Counted from the stretch's first letter, positions 37,807 to 46,607 are shown. The stretch is 64,000 nucleotides of DNA from Jejubacter calystegiae (GCF_005671395.1 NZ_CP040428.1:1178001-1242000), one strand, 5' to 3'. Made by a program: numbers and translations. Notes: a model not told the origin generated them from the sequence alone.

Positions 37807-38475
37807 TCAGGAACGGTTAATTTCCCAGCCCCGGGCCTTCCACAACGCGGGCAACTGTGCCAGATCGGTAAAGGTGGTCACTTTCGGGTGATCGATAGGC
37901 TTATTGTGAGGGTCGGCGCAGAAGTAGAAAACCTCCATACCGGCGGCGATACCGGCCTGGGCGCCCGCCATAGAATCATCCACCAGAATACAGCGCTGCA
38001 CGTCGACTTCCATCACCTCTGCGGCATGGAACATCATGGCCGGATCCGGCTTCCAGCGTTGCAGATCGTAACCGCTGAATAAACGCTGCGGGAAGTGGTG
38101 CAGCATGCCGGTTCTGCCCAGCGAGTGCTCCATTTTGCTGACCGGCCCGTTAGAGACCACGCACATGGGCAGGCTGATGCTGTCCAGTAGCTCCCGGGCG
38201 CCGGGAATAGCTTCCAGCTCGGCTTCGAACAGGCGCGCCACTTCGGCGCGATAGACTGGCTCCAACGCTTCCCGGGTCAGGGCGGTGCCGTGCTCCTGAT
38301 TAATGATGTCGATAATTTCGTAGAGCTTCACGCCTTTAAAGCGTTTAAAAACCTCTTCCAGGTCCAGCTCAATGCCGTGGCTGGCAAACATATGCACATA
38401 GGCACGGGAACAGATGACTTCGCTGTCGACCAGCGTTCCGTCACAATCGAAAAATAGCGCTTCTATCTGAGACAT
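37807..38475 (-). CDS. yieH: YieH, HAD phosphatase (6-phosphogluconate phosphatase)
   Basis: This is a 222-residue HAD hydrolase closely matching E. coli YieH, which hydrolyses 6-phosphogluconate and also purine nucleotides weakly. The nucleophile motif FFDCDGTLVDSE has Asp10 and Asp12. Motif II is VVSNGP, motif III Lys is in RWKPDPAMMF, and motif IV is VDDSMAGAQAG. The start is the ATG opening MSQIEALFF. A start 42 bases upstream would add residues absent from E. coli. It is divergent from adeP. Confidence 0.95.
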   Translation of the reverse strand: MSQIEALFFDCDGTLVDSEVICSRAYVHMFASHGIELDLEEVFKRFKGVKLYEIIDIINQEHGTALTREALEPVYRAEVARLFEAELEAIPGARELLDSISLPMCVVSNGPVSKMEHSLGRTGMLHHFPQRLFSGYDLQRWKPDPAMMFHAAEVMEVDVQRCILVDDSMAGAQAGIAAGMEVFYFCADPHNKPIDHPKVTTFTDLAQLPALWKARGWEINRS

Positions 38476-38515
38476 GCTGTTTCCTGTCGATAAAAATGTT
38501 AAGAGGAATTGTGCC

Positions 38516-38531
38516 ACGCAATCGATGCCGT
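38516..38531. promoter_or_regulatory. Possible PurR site upstream of adeP
   Basis: ACGCAATCGATGCCGT matches the PurR consensus ACGCAAACGTTTGCGT at 12 of 16 positions. It sits in the yieH-adeP divergent gap. A purine transporter is a sensible PurR target, but the right half-site is weak. Confidence 0.3.
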
Positions 38532-38633
38532 ATAAGCAATTTCAATGAAAAAAGTGCATATTTACCGTCAACCGGGCGCCGTTTTGGTATAGGATAGCGG
38601 CGGATTTTTTCCCCTCTTAAAATTCGGTAACTG

Positions 38634-39968
38634 ATGATGAGCCAACAACAGATTCCCCGTCCGGCGGACCAGGGACTTTTTGAGCGCGTGTTTAAATTAC
38701 GCGATCACGGCACGACGGTACGCACCGAGGTGATAGCCGGTTTTACCACATTCCTGACCATGGTCTACATCGTTTTCGTCAACCCGCAGATTCTGGGGGC
38801 GGCGGGTATGGATACCCAGGCGGTGTTTGTCACCACCTGCCTGATTGCCGCCTTCGGCAGTATCCTGATGGGCCTGTTTGCTAACCTGCCGGTTGCGCTG
38901 GCGCCTGCGATGGGGCTGAACGCCTTTTTCGCCTTTGTGGTGGTAGGCGCTATGGGGCTTTCCTGGCAGGTGGGCATGGGCGCTATCTTCTGGGGTGCGG
39001 TCGGGCTGCTGCTGCTGACGCTGTTTCGCGTACGTTACTGGATGATCGCCAATATCCCGCTGGGTCTGCGGGTAGGGATCACCAGCGGTATCGGGCTATT
39101 TATTGGCATGATGGGGCTGAAAAACGCCGGTATTATCGTTGCCAATCCTGAAACCCTGGTGGCGATTGGCGATCTCAGCTCTCATAGCGTGCTGTTGGGC
39201 GTTCTGGGCTTCTTTATTATCGCGATTCTGGCTTCACGCAATATTCACGCCGCAGTGCTGGTGTCTATTGTGGTGACCACGCTGCTGGGACTGTGGTTTG
39301 GCGATGTGCATTACAACGGGCTGGTTTCGATGCCGCCGGGCGTGACCTCTGTCGTGGGGCAGGTGGACCTCGCAGGTGCGCTCGATCTGAGCCTGGCCGG
39401 TGTTATCTTCTCGTTTATGCTGGTAAACCTGTTCGACTCTTCCGGCACTTTGATTGGCGTAACGGACAAAGCGGGACTGACCGACAGTCAGGGGAAATTC
39501 CCGCGGATGAAGCAGGCGCTGTTTGTGGATAGCGTATCGTCGGTTGGCGGTGCCTTTATTGGCACCTCTTCGGTCACGGCGTACATTGAATCCACCTCCG
39601 GGGTTTCCATTGGCGGGCGTACCGGTCTGACGGCAGTGGTGGTCGGTCTTCTGTTCCTGCTGGTTATCTTCCTGTCACCGCTGGCGGGAATGGTGCCGGG
39701 CTACGCTGCGGCTGGCGCGCTGATTTACGTGGGCGTGTTGATGACCTCCAGCCTGGCGCGGGTGAAGTGGGACGATCTGACCGAGGCGGTACCGGCCTTT
39801 ATCACGGCAGTGATGATGCCGTTTAGCTTTTCCATTACCGAAGGGATTGCCCTGGGCTTTATCTCTTACTGCATAATGAAAGTTTTCACCGGCCGCTGGC
39901 GCGATCTTAGCCTGTGTGTGGTAGTGGTGGCGCTGTTGTTTGTGCTGAAAATCGCCTTTATTGATTAA
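38634..39968 (+). CDS. adeP: AdeP, high-affinity adenine permease
   Basis: AdeP (YieG) imports adenine with protons. The 444-residue protein is of the AzgA-like branch of the NCS2 family. It has about 12-14 membrane segments and the conserved stretches GFTTFLTMVYIVFVNP, ALAPAMGLNAFFAF, VNLFDSSGTLIGVTDKAGL and GTSSVTAYIESTSG. It begins MMSQQQ; the second Met may be the true start. It is convergent with the APC transporter gene. Confidence 0.95.
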   Translation: MMSQQQIPRPADQGLFERVFKLRDHGTTVRTEVIAGFTTFLTMVYIVFVNPQILGAAGMDTQAVFVTTCLIAAFGSILMGLFANLPVALAPAMGLNAFFAFVVVGAMGLSWQVGMGAIFWGAVGLLLLTLFRVRYWMIANIPLGLRVGITSGIGLFIGMMGLKNAGIIVANPETLVAIGDLSSHSVLLGVLGFFIIAILASRNIHAAVLVSIVVTTLLGLWFGDVHYNGLVSMPPGVTSVVGQVDLAGALDLSLAGVIFSFMLVNLFDSSGTLIGVTDKAGLTDSQGKFPRMKQALFVDSVSSVGGAFIGTSSVTAYIESTSGVSIGGRTGLTAVVVGLLFLLVIFLSPLAGMVPGYAAAGALIYVGVLMTSSLARVKWDDLTEAVPAFITAVMMPFSFSITEGIALGFISYCIMKVFTGRWRDLSLCVVVVALLFVLKIAFID

Positions 39969-39974
39969 ATGGTG

Positions 39975-39997
39975 GCTGGCGGCAGTTCGCCGCCAGC
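39975..39997. terminator. Bidirectional hairpin between adeP and the APC antiporter gene
   Basis: Nine-base perfect arms GCTGGCGGC/GCCGCCAGC with loop AGTTC occupy the 33-base gap between two convergent stop codons. The flanking A/T runs are short. Confidence 0.7.
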
Positions 39998-40001
39998 GGA
40001 T

Positions 40002-41414
40002 TTATGAGGCGGCGGGAAAAATAAAGAACTGAAACAGTGCGATAAGACACAGGCCGCTAATCATCAGCGCGTAGACCTTATCGTGCCGGTAGCTGAAAGA
40101 AGACAGCCCCCGCTCTTTGCGTGCTCTGAGATAAAAACCCAGACCGATGGCATATAAAATCATCGATAACAGCAGGTAAGAGACACCGCCTGCGTAAATG
40201 AGCCACAGACCGTATACTGACCCGCCTGTTCCGACCACCATTAATAATGGTTGTTTATCCTGTCGCGCCAGCTTAAACACAAAGACTGCCGCCAGCAGAT
40301 AGGGGATCAGCACCATAGAGGTAGAAAGCTGGATCAGCGTGTTATAGCCGGACTCATAAAAGTGAGCCAGCAGAATCAGCACCGTGATGCAGGATGTGGT
40401 TATCCATAGCGCGTTTTCAGGCGAGCCTGCCCGGTTCAGCTTGCCGAAGCAGGCGGGAACCGTATGCTGCGCATCGCGACCGGCCAGCCACAGCATTTCC
40501 GCCGACAGCATCAGCCATGACAGCAGTCCGCCACTGACCGAAACCACCAGGCCGACGTTAATCAGCGTGGCGCCCCAGTGGCCCACGATACGTTCCAGCA
40601 CCAGCGCCATAGAGGGATTCTTCATCGCCGCCAGCTCTTCCTGAGGAATAATCCCCAGCGAAAGAATCGAAACGCACATCAGCAGCAGGCTGGTAATAAA
40701 GAAGCCAAGAAAGGTCGCCCGGCTAATGGTGGCAATACCCTTAGTGCGCGACGAATAGACCGTGGCGCTTTCTATCCCCAGATAGACCCACACGGTATAC
40801 AGCATGGTGTGCTTTATCTGCGTCATCACGCTGCCCAGTTTTGGCGTTCCCCAAAAGTCGAGGCGGAATGTCTCTATCTTAAACGCCAGGATGATGCAGA
40901 CAATAAACAGCGCGATAGGGACAATCTTGGCAATGGTAATGACGCAGTTAAGCAGAAACGCCGTATAGACGCCGCGTAACACAAAGAAGTGGACCACCCA
41001 CATTAAAATCAGCCCGCAAATCACCGAGGCCAGCGTGGTTCCATCGCCAAAGAAAGCGAGTGGCGCAAATGACCCCAGCGCGCTGAATAAAATAATGAGA
41101 TAGCTGGCACAGGCCATCCAGGCGGAAATCCAGTAGCCCCATGCGGCGTTAAAGCCGATGTAGTCGCCGAATCCCTGGCGCACATAGCCATACAGGCCAT
41201 CGCTTTGTTGATGAAAGCGTAAAGACAGATACTGGAAAGCCCTTGTCAGCGTCAGCATTCCACAAAGGGTAATTCCCCAGGCGATGAGTATGGCGCCTGC
41301 GCCAGCGCCTTCTGCCATATTCTGCGGCAGGCTGAAGATACCGCTACCGATGATGCCGCCGACCACCAGAATGGTCAGCGGCAATAGCCCCAGCCTCTTT
41401 TTTTCGTTGGTCAT
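40002..41414 (-). CDS. APC-superfamily amino acid antiporter, probably basic amino acid type
   Basis: This is a 470-residue inner-membrane protein with about 12-13 hydrophobic segments. The APC helix-1 motif GGIIGSGIFSLP is at 19-30. The overall sequence is of the basic amino acid/polyamine antiporter group (ArcD, arginine:ornithine exchange). It is 54 bases downstream of the dimethylarginine hydrolase gene on the same strand and probably in one operon with it. From this I infer import of arginine or methylarginines in exchange for citrulline or ornithine, which the sequence alone cannot prove. It is not in the matching E. coli locus. Confidence 0.85.
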   Translation of the reverse strand: MTNEKKRLGLLPLTILVVGGIIGSGIFSLPQNMAEGAGAGAILIAWGITLCGMLTLTRAFQYLSLRFHQQSDGLYGYVRQGFGDYIGFNAAWGYWISAWMACASYLIILFSALGSFAPLAFFGDGTTLASVICGLILMWVVHFFVLRGVYTAFLLNCVITIAKIVPIALFIVCIILAFKIETFRLDFWGTPKLGSVMTQIKHTMLYTVWVYLGIESATVYSSRTKGIATISRATFLGFFITSLLLMCVSILSLGIIPQEELAAMKNPSMALVLERIVGHWGATLINVGLVVSVSGGLLSWLMLSAEMLWLAGRDAQHTVPACFGKLNRAGSPENALWITTSCITVLILLAHFYESGYNTLIQLSTSMVLIPYLLAAVFVFKLARQDKQPLLMVVGTGGSVYGLWLIYAGGVSYLLLSMILYAIGLGFYLRARKERGLSSFSYRHDKVYALMISGLCLIALFQFFIFPAAS

Positions 41415-41468
41415 AATCAGTCATGCCGTTACATAAAAAGGGTCGCTGTAAACAGCGACCCGAAAGCA

Positions 41469-42233
41469 TTAGAAGCGTAGCGACATGCAGCTCACACCGC
41501 CGTCAATTTTCCGGTATTCGGAGGTATCGACGGTTATCACCTGATACCCCAGCGCCGCAATTTTTTCACTGGTCTGCGGATAACCGGACGGCATAATCAC
41601 CCGGCCATTCACCCAGATACAGTTGGCCGCGTAGGATTCCTCTGGCGGAATTTCAATAATATTCAGGTGCTGAAAATCTGGTTTGGTGATGAATTCTCCG
41701 GCGGCCAGCAGGTTGTTATTTTCCAGATAAGCCAGACCAGTTTTCAGGTGCAGCACTTTTTCCAGGGTGACCACCGATCCGGTCAGGCCATATTTATTCA
41801 GAATCGCAATCATTTGATCGGCGCCGGCCTGATTGGTGCGTGCGGACAGGCCAATATAGTAATGAGAGCCAACCATCATAATATCACCAGCCTCTACGGT
41901 GCCTGGCGCGCTGATGCGTTCAACGTTACCGGGATAAAAGCGGGTAACGGTTTCTTCAATGAGTTCGGTTTCCTGGCGGCGGCTGGGGGCGCCGGGGCGG
42001 GTGATAATGACGCAGTGCGGGGTACAAAGCGCCACATCTTCAACAAATACCGAATCCGGAAAGCGTTCATCCGCTGGCAGCAGCGTGATATCGACATCAC
42101 ACTGCTGTAGAGCGCGTATGTATTCATTATGCTGATCCAGCGCTTTCTGGTAGTCAGGCTGGCCAAGACTGGCGGAAGTTAGCCCGTTAACTAATGCTTT
42201 GCAGGGAGTTCTGGCAATAATATGCTTAAACAT
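41469..42233 (-). CDS. ddaH: N(G),N(G)-dimethylarginine dimethylaminohydrolase
   Basis: DDAH converts methylated arginines to citrulline and methylamines. The protein has 254 residues, exactly the length of the characterised Pseudomonas aeruginosa enzyme. Its catalytic residues fall at the same numbers: Glu114 (GTVEAGD), His162 (VLHLKTG) and Cys249 (GGVSCMSLRF). Asp60 and the loop FVEDVAL (63-69) of the guanidine pocket are also there. An arginine deiminase would be much longer (about 400 residues). The gene leads a two-gene unit with the APC antiporter. E. coli K-12 has no counterpart. Confidence 0.9.
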   Translation of the reverse strand: MFKHIIARTPCKALVNGLTSASLGQPDYQKALDQHNEYIRALQQCDVDITLLPADERFPDSVFVEDVALCTPHCVIITRPGAPSRRQETELIEETVTRFYPGNVERISAPGTVEAGDIMMVGSHYYIGLSARTNQAGADQMIAILNKYGLTGSVVTLEKVLHLKTGLAYLENNNLLAAGEFITKPDFQHLNIIEIPPEESYAANCIWVNGRVIMPSGYPQTSEKIAALGYQVITVDTSEYRKIDGGVSCMSLRF

Positions 42234-42317
42234 TAATAAATCCTTTTAGATAATTATGTTAATTTTATGCATATTAATGCGATTTTGTTGTTGATGTCAA
42301 CACACGAAGCCCGGGAA

Positions 42318-42366
42318 GGGCCCTGGGACAGGAAGCGACGATAAGGCACTTCCTGTTCCTGGCCCT
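42318..42366. repeat. REP-like imperfect palindrome between ddaH and the DUF1624 gene
   Basis: GGGCCCTGGGACAGGAAG (42318-42335) pairs with CTTCCTGTTCCTGGCCCT (42349-42366) across a 13-base loop, with few mismatches. There is no U-run. It lies 19 bases after the DUF1624 gene stop, so it could end that transcript or be a copy of an extragenic palindromic repeat. I saw no second copy in the window. Confidence 0.5.
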
Positions 42367-42385
42367 GCGGGTTGGCGTTTGCTGG

Positions 42386-43531
42386 TCAAAAGTAGCGCAG
42401 CCAGCGTAGATCGCGGCGCCGTGCCTTGAGCCTGGCAAAAGCGCGTACCGGCCAGAACAGAATCACAGTCAGCGCCAGAGTACAGAGCCAGAGCTGCCAG
42501 ACGGCGCTAAAGCCGAACCACTCCCCGTAATTTTTGCCCCAGATGGCCACGGCCGACAGATAAAGTCCCTTCAGCAGATAAAGATGGACCAGGTAAAAGA
42601 ACATCGGTGCCGCGCCAAAGGCGGCCAGCAACGTTATCAGGCGATTTGGTCGTGGGCATTCAAACAATGCCAGTAACGCCAGTCCAATGCCCAGCGTCAG
42701 GCACAGGAACAGCAGAGAAGGCGGATACTTGGTGATATTGAAGAAACTCATCAGCGTGGCGCTGAAGCGCTCTCCCTCTACCCAGGTTTTTTCACCGTAG
42801 CCGTTGATCATCCTCAGCAGGAAGAAGGCAGCCAGCAGCCCTGCCGCCAGCCAGGCGAGGATTTTCCGGCGATCCTGCTGATGCGCTGGTCGGTATAAGG
42901 CGCCAGCGGCGAAACCCAGAGCAATCACGCCAATCCACGGCAGTACCGGGTAGGAGGTACGAATACGTAGCGCATCGCCCACGGTTAGCCAGCTACGATC
43001 GTGCAATATCGCCCAGGGAATAAACCATGAACTGTCCGGCGCGGCATGTAGGGTATCGAGCAGGTTATGGCCTGCGACAATCACTACACCACTGGCGATA
43101 AGCAGCACCGGAGGCAGCCACAGCAGCAGACTCAGGGCTACCATGCTCAGGCCGATGGCCCAGATCACCTGGAGGTAGAGAGTGTGTGGGGGAAATTCGA
43201 AGGTCCAGGCGAAGTTAACCAGCGTCAGTTCCAGCGCCACCAGAAACAGGCCGCGCTTGAGCAAATACAGCGCCGTCTGGCGCCTGTCGCCACAGCGCTG
43301 CCAGTAGAGCGCTGCGGAAAGACCGGTCAGAAAGACAAACACCGGCGCGCACAGGTGGGCCAGAGTTCGGCTGATAAACAGAGCCGGTTGCGTGGTATTC
43401 ACATCAATGGGATCGCTTAACTGAAGGTGCAGGTAGAAGGTTTCCCGCACGTGATCCAGAAGCATTAAGAGCATCACCAGGCCACGCAGGGCATCAATGG
43501 CAATAAGGCGTTGAGTGGTCGTTCCTGACAT
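42386..43531 (-). CDS. DUF1624/HGSNAT-type membrane acyltransferase-like protein
   Basis: The 381-residue polytopic protein has about ten membrane segments. Its N-terminus (RLIAIDALRGLVMLLMLLDHVRETFY) carries the AIDALRG and DHVRE motifs of the DUF1624 group, which is related to heparan-glucosaminide N-acetyltransferase. The His of the DHVRE motif is the likely active residue. Such proteins move acyl groups across membranes in some systems, but no bacterial substrate is established. It lies between ddaH and chrR, with 118 bases before chrR and a terminator there, so it is probably its own unit. Confidence 0.75.
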   Translation of the reverse strand: MSGTTTQRLIAIDALRGLVMLLMLLDHVRETFYLHLQLSDPIDVNTTQPALFISRTLAHLCAPVFVFLTGLSAALYWQRCGDRRQTALYLLKRGLFLVALELTLVNFAWTFEFPPHTLYLQVIWAIGLSMVALSLLLWLPPVLLIASGVVIVAGHNLLDTLHAAPDSSWFIPWAILHDRSWLTVGDALRIRTSYPVLPWIGVIALGFAAGALYRPAHQQDRRKILAWLAAGLLAAFFLLRMINGYGEKTWVEGERFSATLMSFFNITKYPPSLLFLCLTLGIGLALLALFECPRPNRLITLLAAFGAAPMFFYLVHLYLLKGLYLSAVAIWGKNYGEWFGFSAVWQLWLCTLALTVILFWPVRAFARLKARRRDLRWLRYF

Positions 43532-43618
43532 AATCGCAAAAGAGGGTTAATTGGTTTGTTATAACATAACAAAATCAGCGCTCTTAATGCTACCTCAAGC
43601 CAAACCATTTTTTAGAAA

Positions 43619-43641
43619 AAGCTCCCTGCTTCAGGGAGCTT
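43619..43641 (-). terminator. Terminator after chrR
   Basis: Ten-base perfect arms AAGCTCCCTG/CAGGGAGCTT with a three-base loop are followed on the minus strand by TTTTTC. It lies nine bases after the chrR stop. Confidence 0.9.
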
Positions 43642-43649
43642 AAGGAGGG

Positions 43650-44222
43650 TTATGCCTTAATGCTGACCCGGGCAATATAGTCGGCAAAGGCCGTTAGCTG
43701 ACCGCCAAGATGATCGCGGGTAGCCTGATCGATAACTTCACCGCTTTCGGGATCGATTTTGTTCTGAATGACGCCACCCATAAATTCCGGCTTATTCATC
43801 ACCATGGCATCCAGGAAAACCAGAATCTGGCGCAGGTGATACTGGCAGCGGGCGCCGCCAATCACGCCCATCGAACTGGTCTGGATCAGTACCGGTTTGC
43901 CCGCCAGAGGTTGGTCGGGCAGGCGCGAAAGCCAGTCGATAGCGTTCTTCAGACCGCCAGGTACCGAATAGTTATATTCCGGTGTAACGATGACCAGGCC
44001 ATCTGCCAGGCGGATTTGTTCAGCCAGCGCATTGACCGTGGCGGGGAACCCCTGTTCTTCCTGAATATCGGCGTTATAGAGTGGGATGTCGGCAATCGAA
44101 GGCAGGGGATTCACCGCCATATTGGACGGCGCTACCTGCGGCAACGTACGGGCTACCATCGCGTTGAAGGACCCTTTACGCAGGCTGCCCAGCAGCGTAA
44201 CAACTTTCAGTGTTTCTGACAT
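43650..44222 (-). CDS. chrR: ChrR (YieF), FMN-dependent quinone and chromate reductase
   Basis: This is a 190-residue flavodoxin-like reductase. In E. coli it reduces quinones by two electrons and also chromate. The phosphate loop GSLRKGSFN is at 12-20, and the flavin loop TPEYNYSVPGGLKNAIDWLS is as in E. coli YieF. It follows yieE by nine bases on the same strand, forming the yieE-chrR pair found in E. coli. Confidence 0.96.
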   Translation of the reverse strand: MSETLKVVTLLGSLRKGSFNAMVARTLPQVAPSNMAVNPLPSIADIPLYNADIQEEQGFPATVNALAEQIRLADGLVIVTPEYNYSVPGGLKNAIDWLSRLPDQPLAGKPVLIQTSSMGVIGGARCQYHLRQILVFLDAMVMNKPEFMGGVIQNKIDPESGEVIDQATRDHLGGQLTAFADYIARVSIKA

Positions 44223-44231
44223 CGTGACTCC

Positions 44232-44993
44232 TTATGTCGCGGAAGTGTGAAATGGCTTAAAGGTTAGCGCTTTCTCTTTCGGATGGCAGATAAAACGCAT
44301 CATACGGTTAATGGACTCCCCGTTGGTGCGCTGCTCTTCGGCTATGGCCTGCCAGCCGTAGCGGTTATCCAGCTCCCAGAACTGTAGCGAACCCACTTCA
44401 GGAGAAGCGGCCAGGCTCCAGATAAGGATGTCTTCGGCGTCGCAAAGCGCCTCTATCCTGTGGCCGCTTTCAAGGCGCATGCGGCCAGCGCCTGGCTGTA
44501 ATTCTACCGCCATCCCCGATGGACCCAGTAATTTTCCAATACTTTTTCTGAGCGTTGTTAGCTGGATACGCGCTTCGATGGGATCGTTCTGGTTATTGAT
44601 CCAGATAAGTTCCGTGCGGGTAAAACCGTTATTTTCATTACCCAGGCTGGTGGGACCAGGAATGCTGGCGCTGCGTCGTAGCGCCATCTCCAGCCCGCAT
44701 TCACCGCTGGTTGAGAGTGCTACTCCAACTACATTTCCTGCGCAGGCCAGTGAAAAAGAGGCAGGGATATCATCGGCAAAACTCAGGCGACCGCCGGGTC
44801 CGGGAATGATGGCCGGGAGTCGGGCGGTGCCGTATAGCATAAACATCAGTTCGGCCAGTAACGCCCGGGTCGCCAGAAAGCGGTTGCGCCGAAAGGGCGG
44901 CATCTGTCTGGCCTGGGCATGGCATTCCGCGGAAAGGCGGGTGGAGATAGGGTAGCTTGGGTTGATGATCCCTCTTGCGAAATGCATAGCCAT
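44232..44993 (-). CDS. yieE: YieE, phosphopantetheinyl-transferase-like protein
   Basis: The 253-residue protein matches E. coli YieE in order and sequence (MAMHFARGI, LLAELMFMLYG, EALCDAEDILIWSLA, RMMRF). It has the fold of Sfp/EntD phosphopantetheinyl transferases but weak catalytic motifs. The Asp of the usual GxD pair is Glu here (ECGLEMAL; E. coli has GLDMEL). The usual WxxKES reads TTLRKS. The His of the SISHS motif is missing (SFSLACAG). A standard transferase activity is therefore doubtful. It is upstream of chrR in one unit. Confidence 0.88.
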   Translation of the reverse strand: MAMHFARGIINPSYPISTRLSAECHAQARQMPPFRRNRFLATRALLAELMFMLYGTARLPAIIPGPGGRLSFADDIPASFSLACAGNVVGVALSTSGECGLEMALRRSASIPGPTSLGNENNGFTRTELIWINNQNDPIEARIQLTTLRKSIGKLLGPSGMAVELQPGAGRMRLESGHRIEALCDAEDILIWSLAASPEVGSLQFWELDNRYGWQAIAEEQRTNGESINRMMRFICHPKEKALTFKPFHTSAT

Positions 44994-45162
44994 TTTTCAC
45001 TCCGTGATGAATGGTATTAGGAGTAAGAGTAGGTGTTTTATTTAAGAAAGACCTTGAATAACAGAGTAAACCAGGAAAAAAACTTTTGCATTTAGTGCGA
45101 TTAACGGTTTTTTCTTCGTTCGGAAGCCAGAGATGAGATGATAGCGGAGTTTTTGCGCATAA

Positions 45163-45195
45163 ATCAGCGCCGGACCTTGTCGATCCGACGCTGAT
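45163..45195 (-). terminator. Hairpin after mnmE
   Basis: Twelve-base arms (ATCAGCGCCGGA and TCCGACGCTGAT, one mismatch) with a nine-base loop lie just beyond the mnmE stop. The minus-strand tail ATTTATG is only weakly U-rich. The rest of the 207-base yieE-mnmE gap holds no gene that I can see. Confidence 0.6.
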
Positions 45196-45200
45196 GGCGA

Positions 45201-46565
45201 TTACTTACCAATACAGAAACTGGAGAAAATCCGGCCCAGTAGATCGTCGGAGGTGAACTCGCCGGTGATTTCGCTTAACTGCTGCTGCGCCAGGCGTAGC
45301 TCTTCAGCCAGCAGCTCACCAGCCAGGGCGTCCAGCAGCTGGGATTTACCCTGTTGCAGATGCTGTGCGGCCTGTTCCAGTGCCTGAAGATGGCGACGCC
45401 GGGCCATAAATCCGCCTTCCATTCGGGTATCAAAACCCATGCTCTGCTTAAGATGATCGCGCAGCAGCGTCATTCCTTCGCCGGTCCGCGCTGAAAGGCG
45501 AATTAACGTATGGTTCTGCATTTGAGTGATACCGGTGGATTCCCCCGTCACGTCGGCTTTGTTACGCACTACGGTTACAGGCAGTTTTGCCGGTAGTCGG
45601 GCGATAAAGTCGGGCCAGATCTGTGCCGGGTCGGTCGCTTCCGTGGTGGTGCCATCCACCATAAACAGTACCCTGTCCGCCTGTTCAATTTCCTGCCAGG
45701 CGCGCTCGATGCCGATACGTTCTACCTCGTCGCTGGCGATACGCAGGCCAGCGGTATCGATAATATGGAGCGGCATGCCGTCCAGATTGATCTGCTCGCG
45801 CAGTACGTCGCGGGTGGTACCGGCAATATCGGTAACAATTGCCGCCTCACGCCCGGCCAGGGCATTCAACAGGCTCGACTTTCCGGCGTTAGGGCGCCCG
45901 GCAATCACCACCTTCATCCCTTCACGCAGCAGGCTGCCCTGATGGGCCTCGGCACGTACGGCATCGAGATCGGTGATGACCTGGTTAAGCTGCGCTTCGA
46001 TCTTCCCGTCGGAGAGAAAATCGATCTCTTCGTCGGGGAAGTCGATGGCGGCCTCGACGTATATACGCAGATGGGTCAGCGCTTCCACCAGGGTATTCAC
46101 TCGGGTAGAGAAGGCGCCCTGTAGCGAGCCGATCGCAGAACGGGCAGCCTGCTCTGAACTGGCGTCAATCAGGTCGGCAATGGCTTCAGCCTGAGCCAGA
46201 TCCAGCTTGTCATTCAGAAACGCGCGCTCGGAAAACTCGCCGGGACGGGCGATGCGCAGGCCGGGTAGCTGCAAAATGCGTTTTAACAGCAGATCGAGAA
46301 TAACCGGGCCGCCGTGGCCCTGGAGCTCCAGCACATCTTCGCCGGTAAAGGAGTTCGGACCCGGGAACCACAGGGCGATCCCCTGATCCAGCACGCTGCC
46401 GTCAGCGTCGAGGAACGGCAGATAGTCGGCATAGCGCGGCTTCGGGAGCTTACCCAGCACCGCCTGGGCCACTTCGCGGGCATGTCGCCCGGAAATACGC
46501 AGAATACCGACTCCGCCGCGCCCCGGAGGGGTGGCCTGAGCGATGATGGTGTCGTTATGATTCAT
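45201..46565 (-). CDS. mnmE: MnmE (TrmE), tRNA modification GTPase
   Basis: MnmE is a potassium-activated GTPase that works with MnmG on tRNA wobble uridine. It has 454 residues as in E. coli from the ATG opening [18 protein letters not shown]. An upstream in-frame ATG is rejected because it runs through a terminator. The N-terminal folate-binding domain is followed by the G domain (GRPNAGKSS at 226-234, [17 protein letters not shown]) and the C-terminal FCIGK with Cys451. In E. coli tnaCAB, mdtL and yidZ follow; here yieE is next. Confidence 0.98.
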   Translation of the reverse strand: MNHNDTIIAQATPPGRGGVGILRISGRHAREVAQAVLGKLPKPRYADYLPFLDADGSVLDQGIALWFPGPNSFTGEDVLELQGHGGPVILDLLLKRILQLPGLRIARPGEFSERAFLNDKLDLAQAEAIADLIDASSEQAARSAIGSLQGAFSTRVNTLVEALTHLRIYVEAAIDFPDEEIDFLSDGKIEAQLNQVITDLDAVRAEAHQGSLLREGMKVVIAGRPNAGKSSLLNALAGREAAIVTDIAGTTRDVLREQINLDGMPLHIIDTAGLRIASDEVERIGIERAWQEIEQADRVLFMVDGTTTEATDPAQIWPDFIARLPAKLPVTVVRNKADVTGESTGITQMQNHTLIRLSARTGEGMTLLRDHLKQSMGFDTRMEGGFMARRRHLQALEQAAQHLQQGKSQLLDALAGELLAEELRLAQQQLSEITGEFTSDDLLGRIFSSFCIGK

Positions 46566-46584
46566 AAAATGGCTCTTAATAAAA

Positions 46585-46607
46585 AAGGCGGTCATTAAGA
46601 CCGCCTT
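46585..46607 (-). terminator. Terminator after yidC
   Basis: Nine-base perfect arms AAGGCGGTC/GACCGCCTT with loop ATTAA are followed on the minus strand by TTTTTTATT. It separates the rpmH-rnpA-yidD-yidC unit from mnmE. Confidence 0.88.

Noticed and set aside
42268-42281. ArgR-like box upstream of ddaH (TGCATATTAATGCG)
   Set aside because: It would fit an arginine-related operon, but three of the ten key half-site bases (TGAAT and ATTCA) differ from the consensus, so it is too weak to list.
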